Source of the DNA: Deferrisoma camini S3R1 | GTDB taxonomy: Bacteria; Desulfobacterota; Deferrisomatia; Deferrisomatales; Deferrisomataceae | Assembly: GCF_000526155.1 (NCBI RefSeq) | Contig: NZ_JAFN01000001.1 | Coordinates: 748,501 to 812,500 of the forward strand | Direction of reading: 5' to 3' | Length of the DNA stretch: 64,000 nucleotides | Shown here: positions 34,104-42,222 of the stretch, piece by piece | Layout: every line of letters starts with the position of its first letter | How positions within the stretch are numbered: the stretch's first letter is position 1 | Notes under the pieces: model-generated | The model's database searches: none | Told to the model about the DNA's origin: nothing | The model's input: only the letters and a program-made list of their open reading frames with translations | Translations under genes and position numbers: made by a program

Positions 34104-35507
34104 ATGGGGGTATGTCAGGGGATGCATTCTGCTCATATACGTCCTGCGTCGTCAAGGAGATGGGTTGTAGAATTTGGATGCTTGGCAGCATGGTGTGTGC
34201 TCGGGTTCTGTTCGGTGTTTTTTGGGGGAGAGACTCTCTCGTTTTCGAAAGCAGCATTCGAAAACGCCCGAGTTCTAGCAGATTTTGAACAGGGCGTCCC
34301 TGTTTCCTCTTTTGTTCAGCCTGGATTTCGGCCACGAGACGCAAAGATCGCGATGATTCTGGAGAGAGAGTCTCCTGTAGGTGGGAAATTTGCCAGATTT
34401 TTGATTGGTTCTGACCATCGTGATTTGTTCTTTCAGTACGCCGTTCGATGGAGGTATCTAGTTAACGGAACTGCCCTTTACCGCGAGCTTCCCCTGAACT
34501 GCTTAACGTTCACTCTCCGAGTGAGAAATGGAAGCCCTCTGATTGATGTGGGCAAGAATACATTAGGTGTTTGGACGTACCACTGGGCTCCTGGCGATCG
34601 GTGGGTAGGCGGCAAGAATGGTAGGTCTGGGACCACTGACTCAATGATGCACGGGTACGCCAATATGCGACTCTTGCCTGGAGCAGAAGGTCGCTGGGTT
34701 CGGGTGGAGTTGTCCCCGAGTGCTTTCCGTCACCAAAGGGAATACTACCATTTTTACGCGGCCAGAGCGGTATCTGGGGAATTGGATTTCTTTTCTTCTT
34801 TGCGACAGCTTCAATTCCGAGTATTGGCAAACGTTGGCAATATCACCCCTTTGGATATAGATAATATGGCCGTGGTTCGGAAGGAGGCGACGGCCATATT
34901 TGAACCAGACTATGTGGCTCGCGAGGTTCCTTCTTCTGAAGCAGAAGTTCGAGTCCCCATTGTTTTGATCAACCCCACGAATCGGGCACGAAGATACCGG
35001 GTGTTCATATCGAGTTTTTTGGGCACCTCCCGAAGCGAGCTGAACCGAGCGTTTGGTGAGGCCGATTCGGTGGGCGCGCCAACGGCCGTGCAAAAGGCGG
35101 TAGGCGGTGACGGGGGACTAGGGGTGGCCTACTTGGCGGATGCGAAGGGTGAGCCCGCGGGCTATCGGGAGATTGGGGTTGCGGCCGGGGGGAAGTGGAA
35201 AGGTTTTTTGGTTCACCGTCTTCGGCCCGAGATGTTGGGACCGTCAGTCACCGTGCGTTACCGGGGACGTAAGTGGGCCGTCCGGCGCGACACGCTCACC
35301 ACCTCGGTGATCGCCTGGGATCCGGATGAGCCCTCCGCTCCCGGCATGGAGTGGATCCGGGTGGCGCCGAGCAACGCCGACGATGGGCAGCATCGCCCCC
35401 CGCCGGGCTTCCCGCCCCAGGAACGTCCCCCAGAAGGCTGGCGTAGCGAGGACGTTCCTCCGGATCAGGTGGCTGCCTATTTGGTGACGGAGATCACTCT
35501 GCGATGA
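34104..35507 (+). CDS. Secreted protein of unknown function
   Basis: About 467 residues. The N-terminus has a hydrophobic segment (FGCLAAWCVLGFCSVFFGG) that could act as signal or anchor. The body is rich in beta-strand-like segments (ARFLIGSDHRDLFFQYAVRW, TYHWAPGDRWVGG, WVRVELSPSAFRHQREYYHF), consistent with one or more beta-sandwich carbohydrate-binding-like domains. The tail is Pro-rich (PPPGFPPQERPPEGW). I do not recognise the family. Base composition changes within the gene: AT-rich to about 35000, then GC-rich like the neighbours, as if a foreign segment was joined to a resident 3' end. Start uncertain (GTG 34086, ATG 34104, ATG 34122). Confidence 0.6.
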   Translation: MGVCQGMHSAHIRPASSRRWVVEFGCLAAWCVLGFCSVFFGGETLSFSKAAFENARVLADFEQGVPVSSFVQPGFRPRDAKIAMILERESPVGGKFARFLIGSDHRDLFFQYAVRWRYLVNGTALYRELPLNCLTFTLRVRNGSPLIDVGKNTLGVWTYHWAPGDRWVGGKNGRSGTTDSMMHGYANMRLLPGAEGRWVRVELSPSAFRHQREYYHFYAARAVSGELDFFSSLRQLQFRVLANVGNITPLDIDNMAVVRKEATAIFEPDYVAREVPSSEAEVRVPIVLINPTNRARRYRVFISSFLGTSRSELNRAFGEADSVGAPTAVQKAVGGDGGLGVAYLADAKGEPAGYREIGVAAGGKWKGFLVHRLRPEMLGPSVTVRYRGRKWAVRRDTLTTSVIAWDPDEPSAPGMEWIRVAPSNADDGQHRPPPGFPPQERPPEGWRSEDVPPDQVAAYLVTEITLR

Positions 35508-36679
35508 CGGCAGCCGGGGACGGGGGCCTGCGGGTCCTCACGTTCACCTCCCTTTTTCCCAACGCCGTCCAACCGGATTTCGGCGGGTTCGTGGCCCGGC
35601 GCATGGGGGCATGGGCGGAGAGGTATGCCGAGGGGTGGGCCGTGGTGACGCCGGTGCCGTTGTTCCCCCGGCTTCCCTGGAAAACAAAATGGGACGTGTT
35701 CTCCCGCATTCCCCGGGAAGAGCGACGAAACGGTTGGCGGATCTGCCACCCCAGGTATTTCATGGTTCCGGGCGTGGGCGGGTTCTTCCAGGGCGACAGC
35801 ATGGCCCGGGGCGCGGTTGGCGTCGCGGAGCGCTTGTGGCGCGAAGAGGGGCCGTTCGACCTCATCGACGCCCACTTCGTGTATCCGGACGGCTATGCGG
35901 CCGTGAAGCTGGGCCGGCGGTTGGGCGTGCCCGTGGTGGTGAGTGCCCGGGGCACGGACGTGAACCTGTACCCGGATCTGCGGGGAATCGGGGGTAAGGT
36001 GCGGTGGGCGGTTCGCCACGCGGACGCACTGATCGCCGTGAGCCAGGAGCTCAAGGACCGTATGGTGGCCTTGGGGGCAGACTCGATGCGGGTCCATGTG
36101 ATCCCCAACGGGGTGGATCTAGGGCGTTTCTCCCCTCGCGAAAGGCCAAGAGGGTCCCGCCACCGCCTGCTCACCGTGTGCAACCTGGTGCCTGGCAAGG
36201 GGGTGGATGTGGTGATCCGGGCCGTCGCCGGCCTCGAGCCCGAGGCCGAGCTGTGGGTGGCTGGCGACGGCCCCGAGCGCCCGCACCTGGAGGCCCTGGC
36301 CCGGGGCCTGGGCCTGGAGGCCCGGGTCCGGTTCCTGGGGCGGGTACCTCACGAGGAGATGCCCCGACTGTACGCGGAGGCAAGCCTGTTCTGCCTCGCT
36401 AGCCGGGCCGAGGGGTGCCCCAATGTGGTGCTAGAGGCGCTGGCGAGCGGGGTTCCGGTGGTGGCCACGCGGGTCGGCGGCATCCCCGAGTGGGTGGAGG
36501 AGGGCCGGACGGGGTTTCTGGTGGAGCCCGGAGACCCCGAAGCGTTCCGGGGGGCGTTGTCGCGGGCGTTGGCGCACCCCTGGGATCCGGCGGCCATTCG
36601 TGCAGCCCTGCGAGGCCGTACCTGGCAGGACGTGGCGGAGGCCGTGGAGGCGGTGTTTCGGGGGGTGGTGGGGGCTTAG
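35504..36679 (+). CDS. Glycosyltransferase family 4
   Basis: 391 residues, GT-B. N-terminal RVLTFTSLFPNAVQPDFGGF and DLIDAHFVYPDGYAA, VVVSARGTDVNLYP, VIPNGVDLGRFSP near residue 200, and the C-terminal EGCPNVVLEALASGVPVVA motif near residue 303. Start ATG 35504 overlaps the preceding stop by 4 bases. It is the last clear gene of the exopolysaccharide locus; past it the island of repeats and toxin-antitoxin genes begins. Confidence 0.92.
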   Translation: MTAAGDGGLRVLTFTSLFPNAVQPDFGGFVARRMGAWAERYAEGWAVVTPVPLFPRLPWKTKWDVFSRIPREERRNGWRICHPRYFMVPGVGGFFQGDSMARGAVGVAERLWREEGPFDLIDAHFVYPDGYAAVKLGRRLGVPVVVSARGTDVNLYPDLRGIGGKVRWAVRHADALIAVSQELKDRMVALGADSMRVHVIPNGVDLGRFSPRERPRGSRHRLLTVCNLVPGKGVDVVIRAVAGLEPEAELWVAGDGPERPHLEALARGLGLEARVRFLGRVPHEEMPRLYAEASLFCLASRAEGCPNVVLEALASGVPVVATRVGGIPEWVEEGRTGFLVEPGDPEAFRGALSRALAHPWDPAAIRAALRGRTWQDVAEAVEAVFRGVVGA

Positions 36680-36740
36680 GTGCCGAGTGCCCGTCGGCCA
36701 CAGGTGGATACGGATTTTCACGGTGAACTGCGGTGACGGG

Positions 36741-36945
36741 AGGACGCGCGGACGTTGGGACGTGCGGACGGGATGCCGTGTGGACGGTGGGACGTGCGGA
36801 CGTGCGGACGGAACGTCCCAACGTCCCAACGACTCACGACCAGCGATTCACCATTCACCATTCACGATTCACGGCCCCATCCGTCCTAGCGTCCTAGCGT
36901 CCCAACGTTCCCCGCCCCGTGGCGTCGTTGCGCCGTGGCGTGAGC
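36741..36945. repeat. Composite 8-bp/7-bp repeat block upstream of vapBC copy 1
   Basis: In order: (GGACGTGC)n-type 8-bp units, the opposed CGTCCCAA units, ACGACTCA/ACGACCAG, then CATTCACC/GATTCAC units, GGCCCCATCCGTC, CGTCCTAG units, and finally GTGGCGTCGTTGCGCCGTGG. Very similar blocks precede or follow each accessory cassette at 44978-45325, 46085-46410, 47514-47770 and 48560-48748. GGGACG and CGTCCC arms face each other and could pair. No gene is seen within 36680-37053. Confidence 0.9.
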
Positions 36946-36985
36946 TCTGGGGTTCGGAAGGGGGGCGACATCGCCCGGCCAGCGT

Positions 36986-37025
36986 TTGTCGGGTGCCGGA
37001 TCTTGTGCTATCAATGGTGATATCA
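36986..37025 (+). promoter_or_regulatory. Probable vapBC promoter and operator, copy 1
   Basis: TTGTCG (36986-36991) and TATCAA (37009-37014) are spaced 17 bases apart, a plausible sigma-70 promoter. It is followed by the perfect palindrome TGATATCA at 37018-37025, a likely autoregulatory site for the RHH antitoxin. The sequence recurs unchanged before copy 2. Confidence 0.55.
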
Positions 37026-37053
37026 TTCCCCTTGGCTTCGCAGGATGGATCCC

Positions 37054-37284
37054 ATGGCTCAGGTGATCGTGCGCAACCTCGACGATCGGGTGGTCCGTGC
37101 CCTCAAGGCGCGGGCCGCGCTTCACGGCAGGGCTCTGGAGCAGGAGCTCCGGGAGATCCTGACCCGGGCCAGCGAACTCAGCCCGGAGGAGCGGCTGGGG
37201 CTGGTGGACCGGATTCGGGCCATGGCGCCGCGTCCCTCCACGGACAGCGTGGATCTGATTCGCGAGGATCGGGATTCACGATGA
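37054..37284 (+). CDS. FitA/VapB-like ribbon-helix-helix antitoxin, copy 1
   Basis: 76 residues. AQVIVRNLDDRVVRALKARA is the RHH DNA-binding strand and helix of the FitA-type antitoxin family; the C-terminal half (LSPEERLGLVDRIRAM) is the toxin-wrapping part. It should repress its own operon and neutralise the PIN toxin encoded next. ATG 37054 has AGGA eight bases upstream; ATG 37045 is an alternative. The stop overlaps the toxin start by 4 bases. It is almost identical to copy 2 at 47883. Its toxin partner is cut by an IS21 element, so this antitoxin may now act alone, possibly against the toxin of copy 2. Confidence 0.88.
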   Translation: MAQVIVRNLDDRVVRALKARAALHGRALEQELREILTRASELSPEERLGLVDRIRAMAPRPSTDSVDLIREDRDSR

Positions 37285-37510
37285 TCTGCGTGGTGGATGC
37301 GTCGGTCGCGGCCAAGTGGTTCTTTGACGAGCCGTTGACCCCCAACGCCAGGGCGGTGCTGGGTCGGCACGAGGGGCTCATCGCGCCGGACCTGGTGCTG
37401 CTGGAGGTTGCGAACGTCGCTTGGAAGCGGGTGTCTCGGGGTGAGGCTCCACCGGAGCACATGAAGGCGGTGGTGGATGCTTTGCCCCATCTGTTCTCCC
37501 TGCTGGTCCC
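37281..37510 (+). pseudogene. VapC-like PIN toxin copy 1, 5' part, cut by IS21
   Basis: The first 76 codons match copy 2 (CVVDASVAAKWFFDEPLTP, LVLLEVANVAWKRV) and carry the first acidic residues of the PIN ribonuclease site. At 37510 the coding sequence is interrupted by the IS21 element; translation would run into the element and stop at 37577. The rest of the gene resumes at 40305. The downstream PIN aspartates are in that second part, so no active toxin is expected. Confidence 0.88.
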
Positions 37511-37660
37511 TGTCACGGATCGCCCTAATGGAGCCACCCATGATCGGCCTAATGGAGCCAGTTTGGGGGTCTCATGATCGGGCTAATGGAGCCGGGTCAT
37601 GATCGGCGTAATGGAGCCACTCAGACCGGCCTGCCTCAGAGGGTCCCGGCGGTGTTGACC

Positions 37661-38443
37661 CTACCCCTTCCGACGCGTCGAGGCAACGGCCTCCCGGGGG
37701 GCGTCGTCCGGCAGGGGGCGGGGTGAGCGGTAGCTCTGGCCTTCCAGGACGATCCGGTAGGCGCCGTGGCGGATCCGGTCGATGGTGGCGGCCCCCAGCA
37801 GGCGGTTGGGGAAGGCCTGGCCCCACTCGCCCAGGTCGAGGTTGCTGGTGAGGATGGTGGAGGCGCGCTCGTAGCGTTCGTTCATGAGGTCGTGGAAGTC
37901 CTCGTCCTGGGGTGGGCGCAGGGGTTTGAGGCCGAAGTCGTCGATGATGAGCAGATCGACCCGTGCCAGGGCGGCGAAGCGGCGTTCGTAGGTATCGGTG
38001 GCCCGGGCGGCATGGAGCGAGCCCAGGAGCTTAGAGGCGGAGGTGAAGAGCACATCGTGGCCCTGGCGGATGGCGCAGTGGCCGATGGCCTGGGCGAGGT
38101 GGCTTTTGCCGGTGCCGGTGGGGCCGACGATGAGGACACAGACCTTCTCGTGGAGGAAGCGGCAGGTGGCGACATCGAGGATGAGGGCCTTGTTGACGCC
38201 GGGGTTGAAGGCGAAATCGAAGTTCTCGATGGTCTTCTCGCCGCGGAATCCGGCACGCCGGAACCGAAGGGCGAGCTTTTTGTGCTCGCGGCGGGCGATC
38301 TCGTCCTGGATGAGCAGGGAGAGGAACTCGGTGTAGGAGAGCTGATGCTCCACGGCCTGACGGTTTCGGGCCTCGAGGGAGTCGAGGATGCCGGAGAGGC
38401 GAAGCTGCTTGAGCAAGGGGGCGAGCTGAGGCATGGGGTTCAT
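37661..38443 (-). CDS. istB: IstB-like transposition helper ATPase
   Basis: 260 residues, AAA+ ATPase. Walker A GPTGTGKSHLAQAIG near residue 108, Walker B VDLLIIDDFGLKPL, and DLMNERYERASTILTSNLD. It helps the IstA transposase choose and capture its target. Start chosen at 38443 (family-like PMPQLAPLLKQLRLSG start); upstream in-frame sequence is Pro-rich and unlike the family. Downstream of istA, with a 61-bp gap. Confidence 0.93.
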   Translation of the reverse strand: MNPMPQLAPLLKQLRLSGILDSLEARNRQAVEHQLSYTEFLSLLIQDEIARREHKKLALRFRRAGFRGEKTIENFDFAFNPGVNKALILDVATCRFLHEKVCVLIVGPTGTGKSHLAQAIGHCAIRQGHDVLFTSASKLLGSLHAARATDTYERRFAALARVDLLIIDDFGLKPLRPPQDEDFHDLMNERYERASTILTSNLDLGEWGQAFPNRLLGAATIDRIRHGAYRIVLEGQSYRSPRPLPDDAPREAVASTRRKG

Positions 38444-38504
38444 GGGTTCGTCTCCGTTGAGTGGAGGGGTGGAAGAGGAACAGGCTCCGCCGTGAGGCGG
38501 CACC

Positions 38505-40091
38505 TCAGTGGGGTTCGCCGGGTCCGGGCCGCTGGGGTGCCGGGGGTGGATCCCACAGGCGCAGTTGGGTGGCATCCCGGCAGAAGCGACCCTTGCCGGT
38601 GTAGGCCTCGGCAAGCGCGGAGGGCTCGGCCGGTTCGGGCTGTTGATCGAGGCCTTTTTGGAGGATGGTCTTCACGGTGCGGTAGCGGGGGTCGTCGAAG
38701 CGAAGGGCGCGGCGGCAGGCGGCCTCCAGGCGTTCGGGCCCGAAGCGCTGGGCCAGGCGGATCACCCCCTGGGCGGCACGGAGGTTGTCGAGGACCCGGT
38801 GGGCGAACAGGCGCTCGATGAGCTCGTGGGTGGCGGGCCCCAGGGAGCGGGCCTTCTTGAGGCACCACTGGGGATCTTGCATCCAGTAGGCCACCGCCTC
38901 CGGGGGGAGGTGATCGGCAACCGTGGAGCGCTCGCCGGGGCGAGCCAGCCGAGGGTGGGAGGCGACGAGCTCGTGGTCGAGGTAGAGCTCCACGGTCGAG
39001 GGGGTGGCGCGCAGCCACAGCGTCTGGCGCACGAGGCGAAAGGGGGCGGAGTAGTAAGCCTTCTCGAACGTGACGTGGCAGTTGCCATGGAGCTTCACGC
39101 GGGTCCACACGCCGATGATGGGGGGCACGTCAGGAAGGGGGCGAAGCACGTGGCGCTCCACCTCGGCGAACCGGGTGAGGGGCCGCTCGTGGGTGGTGCC
39201 GTGGAGGCGGTTTCCGGCGGTGGAGCGGATCCACTCGTGGAGCTGGCGGTTGGCGTCGACTCGGTCGCGGAACTCGCGCAGCGGCAGAAACGAGCGCTTG
39301 ATGTACTTCACCCCCGACTCCACCCGGCCCTTCTTCTTGGGGTCCTGGACGGGACAGGGGGCGATGAGGAACCCGTAGCCCTCGGCCAGCTCGGCGTAGG
39401 AGCGCTGGACCTCGGGATCGTGGTAGCAGGCGCGCACGATGGCGCACTTGGCGTTGTCGATGATGATCCGGGCGGGAACGCCGCCGAACCACTCGAAGGC
39501 GCGGCGGTGGCAGGCGAGCCAGGTGGAGACCTTCTGGTCGGGGACGACCTCGGCGTACTGATGGCGGCTCCAGGCAAGGGTCATCACGAAGACCCAGGTG
39601 GACTGGAGCTCGCCGGTGAGGGGATGGGGGATCGTGGGCCCCTTGCCGAAGTCGACCTGGGCGGCCTCTGCGGGGGCGAACTCCAACATCACGGTGGCCT
39701 GGGGGTTGGCCTTACGGATCCCCCGCACGAAGCGGCGCACCGAAGAGTAGTGTCCAGTATAGCCGTGCTTTCGGCACAGGGCCTCGTGGATGGTGGTGCC
39801 CTGGATGCCGAGTTCGATCCAGCGGGTGATCTCGTCGCGGTAGCGCTCGAGGGAGGACCCGGCCCGCGGGGTGGCCCGCCCGGTGGAGCCGAGGGCCTGG
39901 GCGATGGCGGCCTCGTCGGGCACGGGGGAGTCGGGATCGAGCCAGCCGTTCTGGGCGGCGAGTTTCCGGAAGGCGGAGGCCTTGGCGCGGCCCATGAGGC
40001 CGGCCTTGGCGATCTTGCGGTTGGACTCGCCGAGCCGCATGCGAACGAGGACGTTTCGGTACTGGTGCATCTCGAACCTCCGGTTGGCCAT
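38505..40091 (-). CDS. istA: IstA-like IS21 transposase
   Basis: 528 residues. N-terminal helix-turn-helix (YRNVLVRMRLGESNRKIAK), then the DDE integrase core: AAQVDFGKGPT (first D), ARIIIDNAKCAIV (second D), KKGRVESGVKYIKRSF (E). The C-terminal half contacts the IS ends. Appears intact and full length, so the element may still be mobile. Confidence 0.94.
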   Translation of the reverse strand: MANRRFEMHQYRNVLVRMRLGESNRKIAKAGLMGRAKASAFRKLAAQNGWLDPDSPVPDEAAIAQALGSTGRATPRAGSSLERYRDEITRWIELGIQGTTIHEALCRKHGYTGHYSSVRRFVRGIRKANPQATVMLEFAPAEAAQVDFGKGPTIPHPLTGELQSTWVFVMTLAWSRHQYAEVVPDQKVSTWLACHRRAFEWFGGVPARIIIDNAKCAIVRACYHDPEVQRSYAELAEGYGFLIAPCPVQDPKKKGRVESGVKYIKRSFLPLREFRDRVDANRQLHEWIRSTAGNRLHGTTHERPLTRFAEVERHVLRPLPDVPPIIGVWTRVKLHGNCHVTFEKAYYSAPFRLVRQTLWLRATPSTVELYLDHELVASHPRLARPGERSTVADHLPPEAVAYWMQDPQWCLKKARSLGPATHELIERLFAHRVLDNLRAAQGVIRLAQRFGPERLEAACRRALRFDDPRYRTVKTILQKGLDQQPEPAEPSALAEAYTGKGRFCRDATQLRLWDPPPAPQRPGPGEPH

Positions 40092-40304
40092 GGGGATCTC
40101 CTCTGAGGCTCCTGGGAAAGGGGAGCGAGGAGGATACCCCGGTGGATGGAAGTCCGAGACCCTCGGGCAGACAGATCAGGTGGCTCGATTACCCCGATCC
40201 TGGGGTGGCTCGATTAGGCGATCATCGGGTGGCCCCATTAGGCGATCATGAGGTGGCTCGATTACGGCGATCCTCGAATGGCTCCATATTGGCGATCAGC
40301 AACA

Positions 40305-40464
40305 GTCCCCGCCGCCGAGGTTCTTGCCGAAGCCGCGGAGACGGCGATCCGCCTCGACCATGCCGTGTACGACTGCGCGCATCTGGCCTTGGCTCGAAAG
40401 CGCAACGTGCCCCTCGTGACGGCAGACCACCGGCTGAAGGCCCGGGCCGGCGCACGCACGCTGA
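40305..40464 (+). pseudogene. VapC-like PIN toxin copy 1, 3' part
   Basis: Directly after the IS21 element, the sequence resumes at the duplicated GTCCC and encodes AEVLAEAAETAIRLDHAVYD and LARKRNVPLVTADHRLKARA, the second half of the PIN toxin with its conserved aspartates. Removing the element and one GTCCC restores the reading frame of copy 2. After about 40450 the sequence departs from copy 2 and runs toward the IS200-like element, so the native C-terminus is also missing. Confidence 0.85.
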
Positions 40465-40524
40465 AGGGGGAGACACGTGAGCAGAGTGGATGGTTCAATT
40501 TCGAAGTGCCAGGTCACAATCCTT

Positions 40525-41117
40525 CGCCTTTAGGCGGAATTGCTTCAGCAGGTTTTTCTTTGTAGGGTTGGCGGACCAGCAAGGAGGTCCGCGATGGCAG
40601 AGTATCGAAGAGGGGCACACACAGTCCATGACATCAAGTATCACTTTGTATGGGTGACGAAATATCGATACAAGATTCTGAGAGGGGAGATAGCGGAGCG
40701 CGCGCGGGATATTATCCGGCAAATATGCATGGCGCGAGAGATCACGATACTGAAGGGCTATGTAAGTAAGGATCATGTTCATCTGTTTGTGTCAGCTCCT
40801 CCGAGCTTGTCGCCGGCTCGGATCATGCAGTATGTGAAGGGACGATCGTCAAAGATGTTGCAGCAAGAGTTTCCGTCTCTTCGGAAACGGTATTGGGGGC
40901 AGCACATTTGGGCTCGGGGCTACTTTTGTGCTTCGTCGGGCACGGTGACGGACGAGGTGATCAAAGCGTATATCGAGCAGCAGACTGTGCCGCCGGAGGA
41001 CGACTTCAAGGTGTCCGACGAAGCACGGGCTTGAGCCGGCTTTAGCCGCACGACAGCGGCTTCAGCCGCAACCAGCGACTTTCAGTCGCAACAGAACCCA
41101 CCGGCTTTAGCCGGTGG
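40525..41117. mobile_element. IS200/IS605-family element (single tnpA)
   Basis: Subterminal hairpins bracket the transposase: left CGCC-TTTA-GGCG (40525-40536), right an 8-bp perfect stem CCACCGGC-TTTA-GCCGGTGG (41098-41117). Such imperfect-palindrome ends, rather than inverted repeats, are typical of the family, which moves as single-stranded DNA without target duplication. The exact ends cannot be fixed; the left one lies somewhere in about 40450-40525. Between the gene and the right hairpin are small GCGGCTTCAGCCGC-like palindromes. Confidence 0.82.
40594..41034 (+). CDS. tnpA: IS200/IS605-family TnpA transposase (Y1/HUH)
   Basis: 146 residues. HUH motif HVHLFV with H61 and H63, and the catalytic tyrosine Y126 in DEVIKAYIEQQ. 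Start ATG 40594, with AAGGAGG a few bases upstream. No tnpB gene is attached. Appears intact. Single-strand transposase that nicks and joins hairpin ends. Confidence 0.93.
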   Translation: MAEYRRGAHTVHDIKYHFVWVTKYRYKILRGEIAERARDIIRQICMAREITILKGYVSKDHVHLFVSAPPSLSPARIMQYVKGRSSKMLQQEFPSLRKRYWGQHIWARGYFCASSGTVTDEVIKAYIEQQTVPPEDDFKVSDEARA

Positions 41118-41205
41118 TCGTTCAGTTAGTCTGATCCTGATATTTTTTTTCGCCTGCTTCGGCTTCGTAACGCCTGGTCTGGCTGGGCTGAATGAGCAGG
41201 AGCGT

Positions 41206-42222
41206 ATGTATGTTCTGTTTACAATAGACGTGGAGACACGGGGTAGTGGTCGAGGTGTCGGGAATCCCCTGATCGATATACTTGGGCGAGTGCCAGGAGA
41301 AGATGAACGGTTTGGGCTTGAAAAGATGATGGATATTTTAGATCGACATGGAGTGAAAGGCACGTTTTTTGTGAATCCGTATGAGACACCAGTTTACGGC
41401 GAGGAAGTTCTTTCTCAAGCCTGTCGGACTATAGTACGACGTGGGCATGATCTTGAACTGCACACTCACCCGAAGCCTGCCTTCGGTTTTTGGTCGATGC
41501 GAGAGGTAGATCGAACCACTCAAACTAAAGTTTTGAAGTGGGGGCTTGAAAAGATTCAGGGCTGGGTTGGAGACTGGCGGCCGGTGGCGCACCGTGCAGG
41601 AGCTTACGCTGGAAACCTTGACACTTTGCTCGCCTGTGCTGCGGTCGGGATCCCGATGGATTTCAGCTACAACTACTCTGTGCCATTCTGGCGCCCAGCA
41701 CAAAAACGTGTCGGGACCTTCAACCGCCCGGTCGTCGTAAACGGGATCTTGGAAGTGCCAGTTACAAGCTACGTGCAGTTCTCCTTGGGCCCATGGGAGA
41801 AGCTTGGCTTTGTTGACTTAGAGTCCTCCACTCTTAGCGAGATCCGTTACGTTCTGAGATCGCTACTCGAGGCTGGGGTCGGCACGGCGGTTGTCATGAT
41901 GCACAGCTTCAGTTTTGTTCGCAACGGAGTGCCTGATAGAGAAGTTATCGGTAAGTTTGACCAGCTCTTGGGGATGTTGGTGCCCGATCCCAGATATGCT
42001 GTGGTCAGCGCCAGAGAGCTGTTTGATGCGGCAAAAAGTGGAGAGGTAGCATTGGACACGTCGGACTTGCTCCCCGAAACAGGATTGGTACTAACGTATT
42101 TGCGCGCTTGGGCACGAATAGATGAGGGGTGGAGGAACACGGCAGTGGCGTTGGCACCAATCGGGATCATCGTCTTACTCTTACTAAGACCTTCAAAAGT
42201 ATTGCCGGATGTGCTAGTATGA
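41206..42222 (+). CDS. Polysaccharide-deacetylase-like protein, C-terminus rewritten by IS630
   Basis: 338 residues. NodB-type fold: TIDVETRGSGRG with the metal Asp D8, HGVKGTFFVNPYE, and the metal pair H86/H88 in ELHTHPKP. Probably removes acetyl groups from an amino sugar of the locus polymer. No signal peptide at the N-terminus. The C-terminus enters a hydrophobic run (APIGIIVLLLL) that is cut at 42183 by the IS630 element, whose first bases supply the present last codons RPSKVLPDVLV. Without the element and one TA copy the frame continues LLTVAVARRRWQASKRDSRDG and stops at 43349: a complete C-terminal membrane anchor with a basic cytoplasmic tail. Confidence 0.82.
   Translation: MYVLFTIDVETRGSGRGVGNPLIDILGRVPGEDERFGLEKMMDILDRHGVKGTFFVNPYETPVYGEEVLSQACRTIVRRGHDLELHTHPKPAFGFWSMREVDRTTQTKVLKWGLEKIQGWVGDWRPVAHRAGAYAGNLDTLLACAAVGIPMDFSYNYSVPFWRPAQKRVGTFNRPVVVNGILEVPVTSYVQFSLGPWEKLGFVDLESSTLSEIRYVLRSLLEAGVGTAVVMMHSFSFVRNGVPDREVIGKFDQLLGMLVPDPRYAVVSARELFDAAKSGEVALDTSDLLPETGLVLTYLRAWARIDEGWRNTAVALAPIGIIVLLLLRPSKVLPDVLV

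Larger units (their letters stand above)
37511..40304. mobile_element. IS21-family insertion sequence, 2794 bp
   Basis: The left end begins TGTCACGGATCGCC and the right end reads, on the complement, TGTTGCTGATCGCC, each continuing to an AATGGAGCC- or ATGGAGCC-type block. Several internal copies of TGATCGGCCTAATGGAGCC-like sequence follow at both ends (left: about 37517-37618; right, inverted: about 40180-40290), as expected for the multiple transposase-binding sites of IS21. A 5-bp target duplication GTCCC flanks it (37506-37510 and 40305-40309). It carries istA and istB on the minus strand and splits a vapC gene. Confidence 0.93.

Noticed and set aside
36741-36945. Integron attC sites in the composite blocks
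   Set aside because: The blocks are repeated between cassettes, but no core-site motif or integrase is visible, and their units are tandem 7/8-bp repeats unlike attC. Only the analogy in layout is kept.
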